48,777 bases of DNA from Candidatus Ruthenibacterium merdavium (GCA_019119935.1 DWWA01000021.1:1-48777), one strand, 5' to 3'. Counted from the stretch's first letter, positions 33,823 through 44,038 are shown. Notes: generated from the sequence alone by a model not told the origin. Translations and numbers: made by a program.

Positions 33823-34767
33823 ATGGCAACGCTTAAGGTAAAAAAGGAAGGCTTTTCCCAAGAAGCCGACAGCATGAAAATGAATCGCATTCGTCCCATG
33901 ACGAACGTTGGATTTAACGCACTGTTTGTAGTATTATCTCTCATGTGCATTATTCCGGTCATTTTCGTATTTATCATTTCGATTTCGTCGGAAGATTCCC
34001 TGCGCTTGATGGGCTACAGCTTTTTCCCGATGGAACTTTCCGGGAAAGCTTATGAGTTTTTATGGAACGAGAGAGGAACCATTTTTCAGGCTTTTAAAAT
34101 TTCCGTCATTGTAACTGTGCTCGGAACGATTCTTGGCTTGATTTTGACGACGAGTATGGGATATGTACTTTCTCGTCCGCAATATCGTTTGAAACGGTTT
34201 TATACATGGATGGTATTCATCCCCATGATTTTCAACGGCGGCATGGTGGCAAACTATGTAGTTGTGAGCAACTTTTTGGGCTTGAACGATACGCTCGGCG
34301 CGTTGATTTTTCCGCTGGCGGTTTCATCGTTTAACATTATTATCTGCAAAACGTTTTTCCGCACAACGATTCCCGATTCTCTCATTGAATCGGCAAAGCT
34401 GGACGGCGCAACGCAGTTTACCATTTTTACGCGCATCGTTGTTCCTATTTCAAAACCCGTTTTTGCAACCATCGGTCTGTTTTTAACCTTTGGTTATTGG
34501 AATGACTGGTTCCAGTCTTCTTTGTATATCAGCAACAGCAAGCTCGTTTCCTTGCAGGCTTTGCTCAATAACATGATGAAAAACCTCGAGTATATTGCGA
34601 ACAACCCCGGCGCGGGCTTAACGCTTCAGCAATATAAAAACTCGATGCCGACGGAATCCGTCCGCATGGCAATTGCCATTGTGATTGTTGTGCCGATTGC
34701 ATGCGCGTATCCCTTCTTCCAGAAATACTTTATTTCCGGTTTGACCATCGGTGCGGTGAAAGGATAA
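33823..34767 (+). CDS. ABC sugar transporter permease (LplC/YtcP type)
   Basis: A 314-residue partner permease with six predicted spans. The EAA loop is ESAKLDGATQFTIFTRIVVP. ATG 33823 follows GGAAGGAG by seven bases; an in-frame ATG at 33787 is upstream of the SD. The C-terminal YPFFQKYFISGLTIGAVKG is the usual ending of LplC proteins. Forms a heterodimer channel with the preceding permease. Confidence 0.94.
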   Translation: MATLKVKKEGFSQEADSMKMNRIRPMTNVGFNALFVVLSLMCIIPVIFVFIISISSEDSLRLMGYSFFPMELSGKAYEFLWNERGTIFQAFKISVIVTVLGTILGLILTTSMGYVLSRPQYRLKRFYTWMVFIPMIFNGGMVANYVVVSNFLGLNDTLGALIFPLAVSSFNIIICKTFFRTTIPDSLIESAKLDGATQFTIFTRIVVPISKPVFATIGLFLTFGYWNDWFQSSLYISNSKLVSLQALLNNMMKNLEYIANNPGAGLTLQQYKNSMPTESVRMAIAIVIVVPIACAYPFFQKYFISGLTIGAVKG

Positions 34768-34827
34768 CGGCTCTTACTTTCGTAGAAACTCCCTCGAACA
34801 GAGGGTAGGAATAAAGGAGGACTTTTT

Positions 34828-36324
34828 GTGAAAAAACTTACAAAGGCAGTTTCACTTGGTTTGTGCGCAGCTTTAGCCGCAGGTATGACGGCCTGCTCTG
34901 CGCCGGCTTCGTCCGGAGCGGCCGGAAGCACTGAGGGTTCGACAGCAGGAAGCGCTGCCGGCACCACCGCTTCGGGTGATATTGTAAACCTGAAATGGGT
35001 AACGGTGGGCACGGGTATGCCCGCCAACTATGACAGCTGGGCTGCTAAAGTGAACGAGTATCTTGGCGAAAAGATCGGCGTCAACATCGAAATGGAAGTT
35101 GTGCCCTGGGGCGACTGGGACCCCCGCCGCAGCGTCATTGTAAACACCGGCGGTGACTATGACATCGTGTTCGGCAACATGAATGTGTATGCCAACGATG
35201 TGAAACTCGGCGCTTACCTTGATTTGAGTGAGTACCTGAAAAATACTCCCGAATTGTACAACAGCATGCCGGAAGAATACTGGGATGCTATGGAAGTAGA
35301 CGGCAAAATCTACGGTGTTCCCACCTACAAAGACAGCTCCGTCACTTACTACCTCGTTTGGGATGAGAACCTTGCAAAAGAGAACGGCATCGATCCGGCG
35401 CAGTACACCGAGCTGGATCAGCTGACTGAGCCGCTGCAAAAGCTGCATGATGCGACAGGAGAGGCTTCCTTCCCCTTGGGCAGCAATGGTACACCTTGGT
35501 CGTATTCTCTGTACGACAACCTCGGCACCGGTTTGCCCGCACTGGGCGTGCGCTATAACGATGAAGAGCGCAAAGTAGTTCCCGTGTTCGAGCAGCAGGA
35601 AATTATGGATCAGTTCAAACTGTTCCGCAGCTGGTATGAAAGCGGCATCATCAACGCTGACGCCAGCACCAAGGCAGAAGAGAACAGCTACAAAATCTGT
35701 TCTGTGGCACAAGGCTGGAGCGGCGCTGCAAAAACCACTTGGGGCCCGAATATGGGCGTAGACGCTGTGGCAGTGCAGTGGAGCCCGACAATGGTCAGCA
35801 ACGACAGCGTGCGCGGTTCCATCAACTCCATTTCTGCAAACTGCAAAAACCCTGAAAAGGCTCTCGAGTTCCTGCAGCTCATCAATACCGACAGCTATCT
35901 GCGCGACATGTTCTACTACGGCGAAGAGGGTGTCGATTGGGAGTATGTTGGTGAAGGCGCTGACAAGCGCGTGCACCGCAACAGAGACAGCTGGGAAATG
36001 GCCGGCTACACCCAAGGCTCTTACTTCATTGTTACTCCGACAGATGCCGTCGAGTTCAATGAGTGGGACGAAGTGAAAGAGCTGAACGAGAACGCGGAAG
36101 AATCCGTCATGCTGGGCTTCGATATGGATATTACCAACGTTGCCGACCAGATTGCGAACTGCAACGAGATTTATATGCGTTACCGCGGTGAGGTTACCAC
36201 CGGTACGATTGATCCGGAGCAGGGCGTTGCTGATATGATGGATGAAATGCGTGCCGCAGGCTTTGACGATATCGTCAAAGAAGCACAGGCTCAGGTAGAT
36301 GCTTGGGCGGCAGAGAATAAGTAA
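34828..36324 (+). CDS. Glycan-binding lipoprotein of the importer (DUF3502 type)
   Basis: A 498-residue extracellular solute-binding lipoprotein. Signal peptide with lipobox-like AGMTACS (Cys near residue 23), then a Ser/Gly/Ala-rich tether and a family 1-like binding fold. The C-terminal 130 residues (VMLGFDMDITNVADQIA onward, ending VDAWAAENK) match DUF3502, the mark of LplA/YtcQ-type proteins that bind large oligosaccharides. GTG 34828 follows AAAGGAGG. The pneumococcal N-glycan importer NgtS-P1-P2 is a functional parallel; ligand here is inferred from the enzymes downstream. Confidence 0.93.
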   Translation: MKKLTKAVSLGLCAALAAGMTACSAPASSGAAGSTEGSTAGSAAGTTASGDIVNLKWVTVGTGMPANYDSWAAKVNEYLGEKIGVNIEMEVVPWGDWDPRRSVIVNTGGDYDIVFGNMNVYANDVKLGAYLDLSEYLKNTPELYNSMPEEYWDAMEVDGKIYGVPTYKDSSVTYYLVWDENLAKENGIDPAQYTELDQLTEPLQKLHDATGEASFPLGSNGTPWSYSLYDNLGTGLPALGVRYNDEERKVVPVFEQQEIMDQFKLFRSWYESGIINADASTKAEENSYKICSVAQGWSGAAKTTWGPNMGVDAVAVQWSPTMVSNDSVRGSINSISANCKNPEKALEFLQLINTDSYLRDMFYYGEEGVDWEYVGEGADKRVHRNRDSWEMAGYTQGSYFIVTPTDAVEFNEWDEVKELNENAEESVMLGFDMDITNVADQIANCNEIYMRYRGEVTTGTIDPEQGVADMMDEMRAAGFDDIVKEAQAQVDAWAAENK

Positions 36325-36641
36325 GAACCGCTGTTTCTCAAAATAGTCTGTTCAAAAAGCGCACAGACAAAAGACTTCTAAAAACATGTTTTTGATAACT
36401 GAATCGTTAGAATGATGTTCGCGGAAGTCTGATGGCTTTTGAAGGCACAGGCGCATCTAACCGTGTGATTTTACCGGCTGGGTGCGCCTGTTTTAAGGGG
36501 AAAATAAGCTGATTTTTGAGTATACGCCTGTTTCTCATTGCCCTGCAAAGAGAAGCAGCCGTATGCCCAAAAAGGGCGCAGCACATTTCTGAATCACAGA
36601 TGTGCGGCACAATCAACTTGCTTGAGGATGGTGAATCACCA
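36325..36641. other. Spacer between binding-protein and GH20 genes, with hairpin
   Basis: About 315 bases. ACAGGCGCA (36447-36455) and TGCGCCTGT (36483-36491) form a stem followed by TTTTAA, a weak terminator or processing hairpin that could raise binding-protein mRNA over the enzymes. A 14-base palindrome AAAAACATGTTTTT lies at 36380-36393. No convincing promoter is seen. Confidence 0.5.
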
Positions 36642-38525
36642 ATGAAATGGAATCTTTCCACGGATAACGACGCACTTTTGCTGCCCGGCATGCAGCAGCT
36701 GTACAAAATTTTAGGAATTGAGTGTGCCGGGGACGGGGTGACGGTACAGGCACAAAAAGGCGATCAACTTCGTGTTTTTGAAAAGGACGGCACATGGCAC
36801 ATTACTTATTCACGCCATGTGGAATTTTACCGCGCAGCAGCTTTGGCTTTGCGCTGTATGCAGACAGGACAGTCCGCAGAAGAGACGGCGCGCTTTGAGT
36901 CCTGCGGCCTGATGCTGGACGCTTCGCGCAATGCCGTTCCCACGGTGGAGTCGGTGAAGGATATTCTGCGCCGCATGGCACTGATGGGCCTGAATTTGGC
37001 AATGCTCTACACCGAGGATACTTATGAAGTGCCCGACCAACCCTATTTTGGCTATCTGCGCGGACGCTATACCTTCGAAGAGCTGCGTGAAATTGATGAT
37101 TGTGCCGCAAGCCTTGGCATTGAGGCAATTCCCTGTGTACAGACCCTGGCCCATTTGGAGCGCGTGCTGCAATGGCCCGTGATGGAAAAGCACAAGGACG
37201 CCAATGATGTGCTTTTAGTTGGTGAAAAAGAACCTGAAACTTATGAATTGATCCGCACATGGCTTAAAGCGGCCAGTGCACCGTTCCGCTCTAAGCGTGT
37301 ACACATCGGTATGGACGAGGCCTATTGGCTGGGACGCGGTCAATACCGCAACCGTTATGGCTTTGCCACCACCACAGAGCTGATGCGCGTACACTTGGAA
37401 AAGGTGAGTGCGATTCTGCACGAGCTGGGTTTGGAAGCCATGATGTGGAGCGATATGCATTTCTCCGCGGCGCGTGACGAGGGCGTGTATCACCCAGAGG
37501 CCGAGCTGACCAAAGAGATTTTGGACGGCGCGCCGGATGATATTGGCTTGGTATTTTGGGATTATTACCATGAAACGAACAACGCTTACGACAACATGCT
37601 GAAAAAGCATGCGCAGTTCCGCGCGCCGACGATTTTTGCCGGCGGCATTTGGACATGGCTTGGACCGGCGGCTGACTATCGCAAAACGATGGTTACCACC
37701 TTGCCCGCATTGGAAGAATGTGTGCGCCACGGCGTAAAAGAAGTGTTTGCGACGGCGTGGATGGACGATGGCGCAGAGTGTAACCCCATGGCCATGCTTT
37801 ACGGTTTACAGCTGTTTGCCGAGTACTGCTACTGCGGCAAATGGGACGAGGAAGAATTGGCAGCCCGCTTTAAAATTACCTGCGAAGCCGATGCAAAAGC
37901 ATTCTTGGAAATGTCGCGCTTCAACGAGCTGCCGGGCGAAATTTTGCAGGATCAAAGCACTGCAAACTTCTGCAAAGAGCTGCTCTATGAAGACCCGATG
38001 CTCTTAATGTTCGAAAAAGACTTGACGAACAATAGCGAGTATGTTGTATACTATGAAAAGCTCGCCGCAGAGTTCGACACATTTGCGAAAGAAAATCCGC
38101 GCTATGCGCCGATGCTGAATGCTCTTTCCGCAATGGCGAAAGCACTTGTGCTGCGCTGCCGCTGGCGTGAAGAAGCGCCCAAGGCGGTACGTGCCGGAAA
38201 CCGTGCGAAAGCCGGCGAATTGACTGCTTTAGCAAAAGAGTGTGCCGATGCGGTTAACGAGGTTCGCAAGGCATGGCGTGCACAGTGGGATGCCGTTAAT
38301 AAACCGTTTGGTTTTGAAGTGCTGGACATCCGCCTTGGCGGTGTCATGGCACGCTTTGAAACGGCCGCACAGCGCATGCAGCAGTATGCGGACGGCACGC
38401 TCGAGGAACTGCCGGAATTCATGTGCGAAAAGCTGACCTACTTGAAGGATAAAGAAGGCCGCGCCGTTTGCCGCAACCTTTGGAGCAGCTATGTTTCCGC
38501 ATGCTGTGTTGGCAAGTTGGTTTAA
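36642..38525 (+). CDS. GH20 beta-N-acetylhexosaminidase, cytoplasmic
   Basis: A 627-residue GH20 glycosidase that removes terminal beta-linked GlcNAc/GalNAc by substrate-assisted catalysis. The catalytic pair is in HIGMDEA (Asp225, Glu226). The barrel begins near residue 85 (ARFESCGLMLDASRN), after a short N-terminal domain, and a long helical C-terminal part follows. There is no signal peptide, so it acts on imported glycans. ATG 36642 follows GGTGA; an in-frame extension to 36516 lacks an SD. 64 bases precede the GH130 gene. Confidence 0.9.
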   Translation: MKWNLSTDNDALLLPGMQQLYKILGIECAGDGVTVQAQKGDQLRVFEKDGTWHITYSRHVEFYRAAALALRCMQTGQSAEETARFESCGLMLDASRNAVPTVESVKDILRRMALMGLNLAMLYTEDTYEVPDQPYFGYLRGRYTFEELREIDDCAASLGIEAIPCVQTLAHLERVLQWPVMEKHKDANDVLLVGEKEPETYELIRTWLKAASAPFRSKRVHIGMDEAYWLGRGQYRNRYGFATTTELMRVHLEKVSAILHELGLEAMMWSDMHFSAARDEGVYHPEAELTKEILDGAPDDIGLVFWDYYHETNNAYDNMLKKHAQFRAPTIFAGGIWTWLGPAADYRKTMVTTLPALEECVRHGVKEVFATAWMDDGAECNPMAMLYGLQLFAEYCYCGKWDEEELAARFKITCEADAKAFLEMSRFNELPGEILQDQSTANFCKELLYEDPMLLMFEKDLTNNSEYVVYYEKLAAEFDTFAKENPRYAPMLNALSAMAKALVLRCRWREEAPKAVRAGNRAKAGELTALAKECADAVNEVRKAWRAQWDAVNKPFGFEVLDIRLGGVMARFETAAQRMQQYADGTLEELPEFMCEKLTYLKDKEGRAVCRNLWSSYVSACCVGKLV

Positions 38526-38589
38526 GCGATTTCTTCAATGCTCTGCACAAGAAGGCAAAATGATACTTTAAAAAGACAGGTGATCGAAG

Positions 38590-39576
38590 ATGACAAAAAT
38601 TATTGGACAGGCAAATCCGAATATGCCGTGGCAGGATAAGCCCGCCGGCTATACCGAGCCCGTTTGGCGTTACAGCAACAACCCCATCATTCAGCGCAAT
38701 GCAACGCCGATTTCCAACAGCGTGTTTAACTCCGCTGTGGTTCCCTTCGAGGATGGCTATGCCGGCGTGTTCCGCTGTGACTCGAAGTCCATCAGCATGG
38801 ATATCTTTGCCGGACGCAGCAAAAACGGCATCGACTGGGAAATCGACAGCACCCCCATCGTGTTTGAGGGGGACCCCGAGGTAACTGTGCGCGAGTATCG
38901 CTATGACCCGCGCGTGTGCAAAATTGACGACCGCTACTACATCACGTGGTGCAACGGTGCCCATGGCCCCACCATCGGTGTGGCGTGGACGGAGGATTTC
39001 AAAACCTTCCACCAGCTGGAAAATGCTTTCCTGCCGTATAACCGCAACGGCGTTTTGTTCCCGCGTAAAATCAACGGCATGTACATGATGCTGTCCCGTC
39101 CGTCTGATACGGGTCACACTCCCTTTGGCGACGTATTTTGCAGCCAAAGCCCCGACCTCACGTTCTGGGGCAAACACCGCTGGGTGATGGGAACCGTTCC
39201 CGGCGATGATTCCGCTTGGCAGTCCAAGAAAATCGGCCCGGGCGCAGTGCCCATCGAAACGGATGAGGGCTGGCTGATGATTTATCACGGCGTCATTAAC
39301 ACCTGCAACGGCTTTGTATACCGCATGGGCGTGGCTCTGCTGGATCTCGATGAGCCTTGGAAGGTAAAAGCACGCAGCCGCAATTACATTCTTGCTCCGC
39401 AGGAACTGTATGAGTGCGTGGGCGATGTTCCCAACGTGACATTCCCCTGCGCGGCACTGACCGATGCCGAAACCGGCCGCATTGCCATTTACTATGGCTG
39501 TGCCGATACCGTGACCGGCCTTGCATTCACCACTGTGGAGGAACTGATGCGCGTAATGCGTGAGTTTCCCCTGTAA
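38590..39576 (+). CDS. GH130 beta-mannoside phosphorylase
   Basis: A 328-residue five-bladed beta-propeller enzyme of family GH130, predicted to phosphorolyse a beta-mannosyl linkage, giving mannose-1-phosphate. The conserved catalytic acid lies in YRYDPRVC (Asp106); other family landmarks are NPIIQRN near 31, [11 protein letters not shown] and [19 protein letters not shown]. The subfamily cannot be fixed by eye: Man-beta-1,4-GlcNAc phosphorylase would fit the GH20/GH38 context, while mannooligosaccharide phosphorylase is the alternative. Cytoplasmic. ATG 38590 follows AGGTGATC; 24 bases separate it from GH38. Confidence 0.92.
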   Translation: MTKIIGQANPNMPWQDKPAGYTEPVWRYSNNPIIQRNATPISNSVFNSAVVPFEDGYAGVFRCDSKSISMDIFAGRSKNGIDWEIDSTPIVFEGDPEVTVREYRYDPRVCKIDDRYYITWCNGAHGPTIGVAWTEDFKTFHQLENAFLPYNRNGVLFPRKINGMYMMLSRPSDTGHTPFGDVFCSQSPDLTFWGKHRWVMGTVPGDDSAWQSKKIGPGAVPIETDEGWLMIYHGVINTCNGFVYRMGVALLDLDEPWKVKARSRNYILAPQELYECVGDVPNVTFPCAALTDAETGRIAIYYGCADTVTGLAFTTVEELMRVMREFPL

Positions 39577-39600
39577 TCACTTTCATTCGGGAGGGTTTTT

Positions 39601-42600
39601 ATGATTTTTGCAAAAGAACGTGTCGAAGTCATTGCTTCGCAGCTCAAAAAACAAATTGTTGTGCAGTCCTTCTCTTTGGACAGCTGGCAGATGAAAGAGG
39701 CATTTTACCTCACTCCGGCCGAGGCAGATGCCGACACCCAAACGCCGTGGCAGCCGTTTGACTCCACGCGGGACCACTGGTACGGCAAAGACCGTCACTA
39801 CTGGTTCCGCACTGAGTTCACCGTGCCGGAAGAATACGACGGAAAACAGCTTTGGCTGTATCTGCGCACCCAGATTGAAGAGTGGGACGATGCGAAGAAC
39901 CCGCAGTTCCTCATTTTCATCAATGGTGTGGTGCGTCAAGGCGCAGATATGAACCACCGCGAGCTGCCCTTTGTCGACTGCGCAAAGGCAGGCGAGCGCT
40001 TTGTGATTGACTTGCAGGCACACAGCGGCATCTTGCATCCCGAGTTCCGCTTGATGGCAGACGTGCAGGAGCGTTCCGAGCTGGTGAAAGACCTGTACTA
40101 TGACTTGCAGGTTCCCCTGTGGGCACTGGACCGCATGGACAAAGAGTCCAAAACGTACATTGACCTTTGCACCGCCATGAACGACGCGATCAACCTGCTG
40201 GATATGCGCCGCGTACCCAGTGAGGCATTCTATGAGAGCGTACAGCAGGCACGCGACTTGCTGGATAAAACCATCTACGGCGAAATGGCCGGCTTTGACG
40301 ATGTGATTGCCAGCTGCATCGGCCACACCCACATTGACGTGGCTTGGTGGTGGACGGTTGCGCAAACCCGCGAGAAAACCGCCCGCAGCTTCTCCACTGT
40401 GCTGAAGATGATGGAGGAGTATCCCGAATACCGCTTTATGTCCAGCCAGCCTGTGCTGTATACCTTCCTGCACGAGCGCTATCCGGAGCTGTATGAGCAG
40501 CTCAAACAGCGTGTCAAAGAGGCGCGCTGGGAGCCGGAAGGCGGCATGTGGCTCGAGGCCGACTGCAACCTGACTGCCGGTGAAAGCTTGGTGCGTCAGT
40601 TCCTGTACGGCAAACGCTTCTTCCGTGAGGAGTTCGGCGTGGAAAACCGTGTGCTGTGGCTGCCGGACGTATTCGGTTATTCCGGTGCGCTGCCCCAGAT
40701 TATGAAAAAGAGCGGCATTGATTACTTCATGACGACAAAGCTTTCCTGGAACCAGTTCAACAAGGTTCCGAACGACACCATGATGTGGGAAGGCATTGAC
40801 GGAAGCCGCGTTTTGACGCACTTCATTTCGACGCTGGGCGTCGGCCAGAGCGTGGAGAAGTTCTTCACTACTTATAACGGCATGCTGCACCCCGACTCCA
40901 TCATGGGCGGCTGGGAGCGTTATCAGAACAAAGAAATGAATAACGATATCCTCATCGCTTACGGTTACGGTGACGGCGGCGGCGGCCCCACTCGTGAAAT
41001 GCTGGAAACCGGCCGTCGTATGGAAAAAGGCATCAAGGGTGTGCCTAAGGTGCGTCAGTGCGGTGCGCTGCAATACTTCACCGAGCTGGAAGAGCGCGTG
41101 AAGGACAGCCGTCGTCTGCCGGTGTGGACGGGTGAGTTCTACTTTGAGTATCACCGCGGCACTTACACCTCGATGGCACGCAATAAGCGCTCGAACCGCA
41201 AGAGCGAGCTGGCACTGCGCGATGTGGAGCTGCTGTCTGTTTTGGCACAGGAAAAGGGTGCGGCATATCCCGCAGAAAAACTGGAAAAACTGTGGAAAAT
41301 GGTGCTCTTGAACCAGTTCCACGACATTCTGCCCGGTTCTTCCATCAAAGAAGTGTACGAAGTAACCCGCGAAGAGTACGCACAGATTGCCGCTGAGTGC
41401 AAGGCGCTGGCAGACGAGAAGATGAAAGCCGTTGCCGGTGAGGGAAGCGACGTTGTCCTGTTCAACACCCTCGGCTTTGCCCGCAACGACTTGGCAGTTC
41501 TGCCCGAAGGTGTCAGTGGCTTGGAAGGCTTTGCTGCTCAGGAAGCCGACGGCAAAGTGTACAGCCGCATTCCGTCTGTACCGTCCAAAGGTATGGCAAG
41601 TGCAAAAACGGGTGCTGCCGCAAAAGAGGAGGCGCCCTTCTCCATTCAGGCGGAAAACGGCGGCTACCTCGTGGAAACCCCGTTCTATACCGTTTGCATT
41701 GATGAAAACGGTATGATGAAAACCCTGTTTGACAAAGAGAATCAGCGCAATGTGTTTAAACCGGGCCAGAACGGCAACCGTCTGCGCGTCTTTGAAGATA
41801 AGCCCATTTACTATGATAACTGGGATATTGACGTGTACTACACGGAAAAAGGCTGGGATTTGACCGACGTCACTTCCATGGAGTGGACTTCCGTCGGCGC
41901 TCTGTTTGCCGAGCTGACCATCGAGCGCGACTTTATGCAGTCCAAAATGCGCCAGAAGATCCGCTTCTATACCGACAGCCGCCGCATTGACTTTGACACA
42001 TGGGTGGATTGGCACGAGCATCAGCACCTGCTGAAAGTCTTTATGCCTGCCGATGTGCATACCGACGAGGCAACGTTCGACATTCAGTTTGGTAACGTTA
42101 CGCGCAAAACGCATGCGAACACCAGCTGGGATCAGGCACGCTTTGAGAGCTGCGGCCACAAGTGGGTGGACGTTTCCGAAGGCGGCTACGGCGTCAGCTT
42201 GCTGAACGACTGCAAATACGGCCACTCTGTGAAAGAGGCGGAAATCGGCTTAACCTTGATTAAATCCGGCATTGAGCCGAACCCCGATACCGACAACGAG
42301 GAGCACTTTTTCACTTACTCTTTGTATCCGCACGCCGGAACATGGAAAGAGAGCGACACCGTGAAAGAGGCCGAGATGCTGAACCAGCCGGTTCTCACCA
42401 CTTTGGGCGCCGCGGTTGAGCCGATGAGCTTTGTTTCCAGCGATGACGACAACGTCATCATTGAAACCGTGAAGGCTTCTGAGGACGGCAAGGGCGTGGT
42501 TCTGCGCGTATACGAGAACCAGAACAAGCGCACCAATGCCTGCCTGACACTGGCACACGAGCCGAAACAGGTTTACAGCTGCAACTTGATGGAGGAGAAA

Positions 42601-42684
42601 GAGGATATCCTCTTGCCCTGCGGCAATCAAGTCAGCTTCACCATTTTGCCGTACGAAATTAAAACACTGTACATCGAGTTTTAA
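39601..42684 (+). CDS. GH38 alpha-mannosidase, cytoplasmic
   Basis: A 1027-residue alpha-mannosidase. After an N-terminal domain of about 235 residues the GH38 catalytic domain opens with GHTHIDVAWWWT (zinc ligands His244, Asp246); the nucleophile is Asp356 in WLPDVFGYSG. A three-helix bundle and large C-terminal beta domains follow, with NTLGFARND near residue 620. Length fits bacterial GH38. No signal peptide. ATG 39601 follows GGGAGGG. Expected to strip alpha-mannose from imported oligosaccharides before GH130 acts. A terminator follows, ending the operon. Confidence 0.95.
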   Translation: MIFAKERVEVIASQLKKQIVVQSFSLDSWQMKEAFYLTPAEADADTQTPWQPFDSTRDHWYGKDRHYWFRTEFTVPEEYDGKQLWLYLRTQIEEWDDAKNPQFLIFINGVVRQGADMNHRELPFVDCAKAGERFVIDLQAHSGILHPEFRLMADVQERSELVKDLYYDLQVPLWALDRMDKESKTYIDLCTAMNDAINLLDMRRVPSEAFYESVQQARDLLDKTIYGEMAGFDDVIASCIGHTHIDVAWWWTVAQTREKTARSFSTVLKMMEEYPEYRFMSSQPVLYTFLHERYPELYEQLKQRVKEARWEPEGGMWLEADCNLTAGESLVRQFLYGKRFFREEFGVENRVLWLPDVFGYSGALPQIMKKSGIDYFMTTKLSWNQFNKVPNDTMMWEGIDGSRVLTHFISTLGVGQSVEKFFTTYNGMLHPDSIMGGWERYQNKEMNNDILIAYGYGDGGGGPTREMLETGRRMEKGIKGVPKVRQCGALQYFTELEERVKDSRRLPVWTGEFYFEYHRGTYTSMARNKRSNRKSELALRDVELLSVLAQEKGAAYPAEKLEKLWKMVLLNQFHDILPGSSIKEVYEVTREEYAQIAAECKALADEKMKAVAGEGSDVVLFNTLGFARNDLAVLPEGVSGLEGFAAQEADGKVYSRIPSVPSKGMASAKTGAAAKEEAPFSIQAENGGYLVETPFYTVCIDENGMMKTLFDKENQRNVFKPGQNGNRLRVFEDKPIYYDNWDIDVYYTEKGWDLTDVTSMEWTSVGALFAELTIERDFMQSKMRQKIRFYTDSRRIDFDTWVDWHEHQHLLKVFMPADVHTDEATFDIQFGNVTRKTHANTSWDQARFESCGHKWVDVSEGGYGVSLLNDCKYGHSVKEAEIGLTLIKSGIEPNPDTDNEEHFFTYSLYPHAGTWKESDTVKEAEMLNQPVLTTLGAAVEPMSFVSSDDDNVIIETVKASEDGKGVVLRVYENQNKRTNACLTLAHEPKQVYSCNLMEEKEDILLPCGNQVSFTILPYEIKTLYIEF

Positions 42685-42713
42685 GCTTTCGCTTTTTTCT
42701 TGATGAAAATAAA

Positions 42714-42754
42714 CAGCCGGACAGGTGTTTTTAGCACTTGTCCGGCTGCCTTTT
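42714..42754 (+). terminator. Terminator of the glycan operon
   Basis: CAGCCGGACAGGTG (42714-42727) and CACTTGTCCGGCTG (42735-42748, one G-T pair) followed by CCTTTT. Confidence 0.9.
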
Positions 42755-42874
42755 GCATCCTTGCAGGAAAAGCCTTGCGCGGAAATGCAATCGGCATTAT
42801 AATAAACCTATACGCGGCGGGCGGACAATCTGCGCGCTGCGATTTGTTATGGATGGAATAAGGAGTAGAGGAAT

Positions 42875-43999
42875 ATGGCGTCAAAAGTTTACTTTACCGA
42901 TATGCGCGCACTGCCCGGCACCAATTTGCAGAAAAAGCTGGAAAAGCTCATGCGCCGCGCAGGAATTGAAACCATTGATTTTCAAGATAAGTTTGCGGCC
43001 ATTAAAATTCATTTCGGCGAGCCGGGCAACCTGTCTTATCTGCGCCCGAACTTTGCCAAAACGGTTGCCGATGTGGTGAAAAGCTTGGGCGGAAAGCCCT
43101 TTTTAACCGACTGCAACACCTTGTATGTGGGCCGCCGCAAAAACGCGCTCGACCATTTGGAAGCTGCCTATGAAAACGGCTTTTCTCCGTTTTCTACGGG
43201 CTGTCACGTCATTATTGCCGACGGCCTAAAAGGTACGGACGAGGTGGAAGTGCCGGTAGAAGGCGGCGAGTATGTAAAATCGGCGAAAATCGGGCGTGCC
43301 ATTATGGATGCAGATGTCTACATTGCGCTGTCGCACTTTAAAGGCCACGAGTCCGCGGGCTTTGGCGGTGCAATTAAAAATACCGGTATGGGCTGCGGTT
43401 CGCGTGCAGGCAAAATGGAAATGCACTGTGCAGGAAAACCCACTGTCAACAAAGACCAGTGTAAAAGCTGCCACATGTGCGAAAAGAATTGTGCGCACGG
43501 TGCAATTTCCTTTGACGAAAATAAAAAGGCTTCCATCGACCATAACCGCTGTGTAGGATGCGGCCGCTGCTTGGGCGCGTGCAATTTCGATGCCATTTAC
43601 AACGGAAATTATGCTGCAAACGATGAGCTGAACTGCCGCATGGCGGAGTACAGCAAAGCGGTTGTGGACGGACGCCCGGCATTTTACATCAATATTGTCA
43701 ATCAGGTTTCGCCCTACTGCGACTGCCACGGAGAAAACGACACGGCGATTATCCCCGATGTGGGCATGTTCGCCAGCTTTGACCCGGTGGCGCTGGACGT
43801 TGCCTGTGCCGATGCCTGCAACAAAATGCCCGTCATTCCCGGCAGTCTGCTGGATGACCACATGCACGCCGAAGGCGCTTGCGACCATCACGACCATTTC
43901 ACCAACGTTTCGCCTAACACGAACTGGAAAACGTGTATGGAGCACGCCGAGAAAATCGGCCTTGGCAGCGCAGAATATGAATTGATTACGGTGAAATAA
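42875..43999 (+). CDS. DUF362 protein with two [4Fe-4S] clusters
   Basis: A 374-residue cytoplasmic iron-sulfur protein. The DUF362 domain covers most of the chain (KIHFGEPGNLSYLRPNF near 44-60, FKGHESAGFGGAIKNTGMG near 155-173). A ferredoxin insert supplies two cluster sites: Cys196/199/202/206 and Cys226/229/232/236. A His/Asp-rich segment (DDHMHAEGACDHHDHF) near residue 330 could bind another metal. ATG 42875 follows AAGGAG. Such proteins are widespread in anaerobes without a settled function; electron transfer is the safest inference. It appears monocistronic. Confidence 0.88.
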   Translation: MASKVYFTDMRALPGTNLQKKLEKLMRRAGIETIDFQDKFAAIKIHFGEPGNLSYLRPNFAKTVADVVKSLGGKPFLTDCNTLYVGRRKNALDHLEAAYENGFSPFSTGCHVIIADGLKGTDEVEVPVEGGEYVKSAKIGRAIMDADVYIALSHFKGHESAGFGGAIKNTGMGCGSRAGKMEMHCAGKPTVNKDQCKSCHMCEKNCAHGAISFDENKKASIDHNRCVGCGRCLGACNFDAIYNGNYAANDELNCRMAEYSKAVVDGRPAFYINIVNQVSPYCDCHGENDTAIIPDVGMFASFDPVALDVACADACNKMPVIPGSLLDDHMHAEGACDHHDHFTNVSPNTNWKTCMEHAEKIGLGSAEYELITVK

Positions 44000-44038
44000 T
44001 ACAATTTTTCACTTGTTTTCTTTGTAACAAAAGCTGAA

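Noticed and set aside
39583-42225. An 880-codon open frame antisense to the GH38 gene
   Set aside because: It mirrors the codon bias of the mannosidase, has no SD or domain, and the plus-strand protein is clearly GH38. Similar antisense frames at 162-1376, 27629-28837, 34873-36015 and 47278-48627 are rejected for the same reason.
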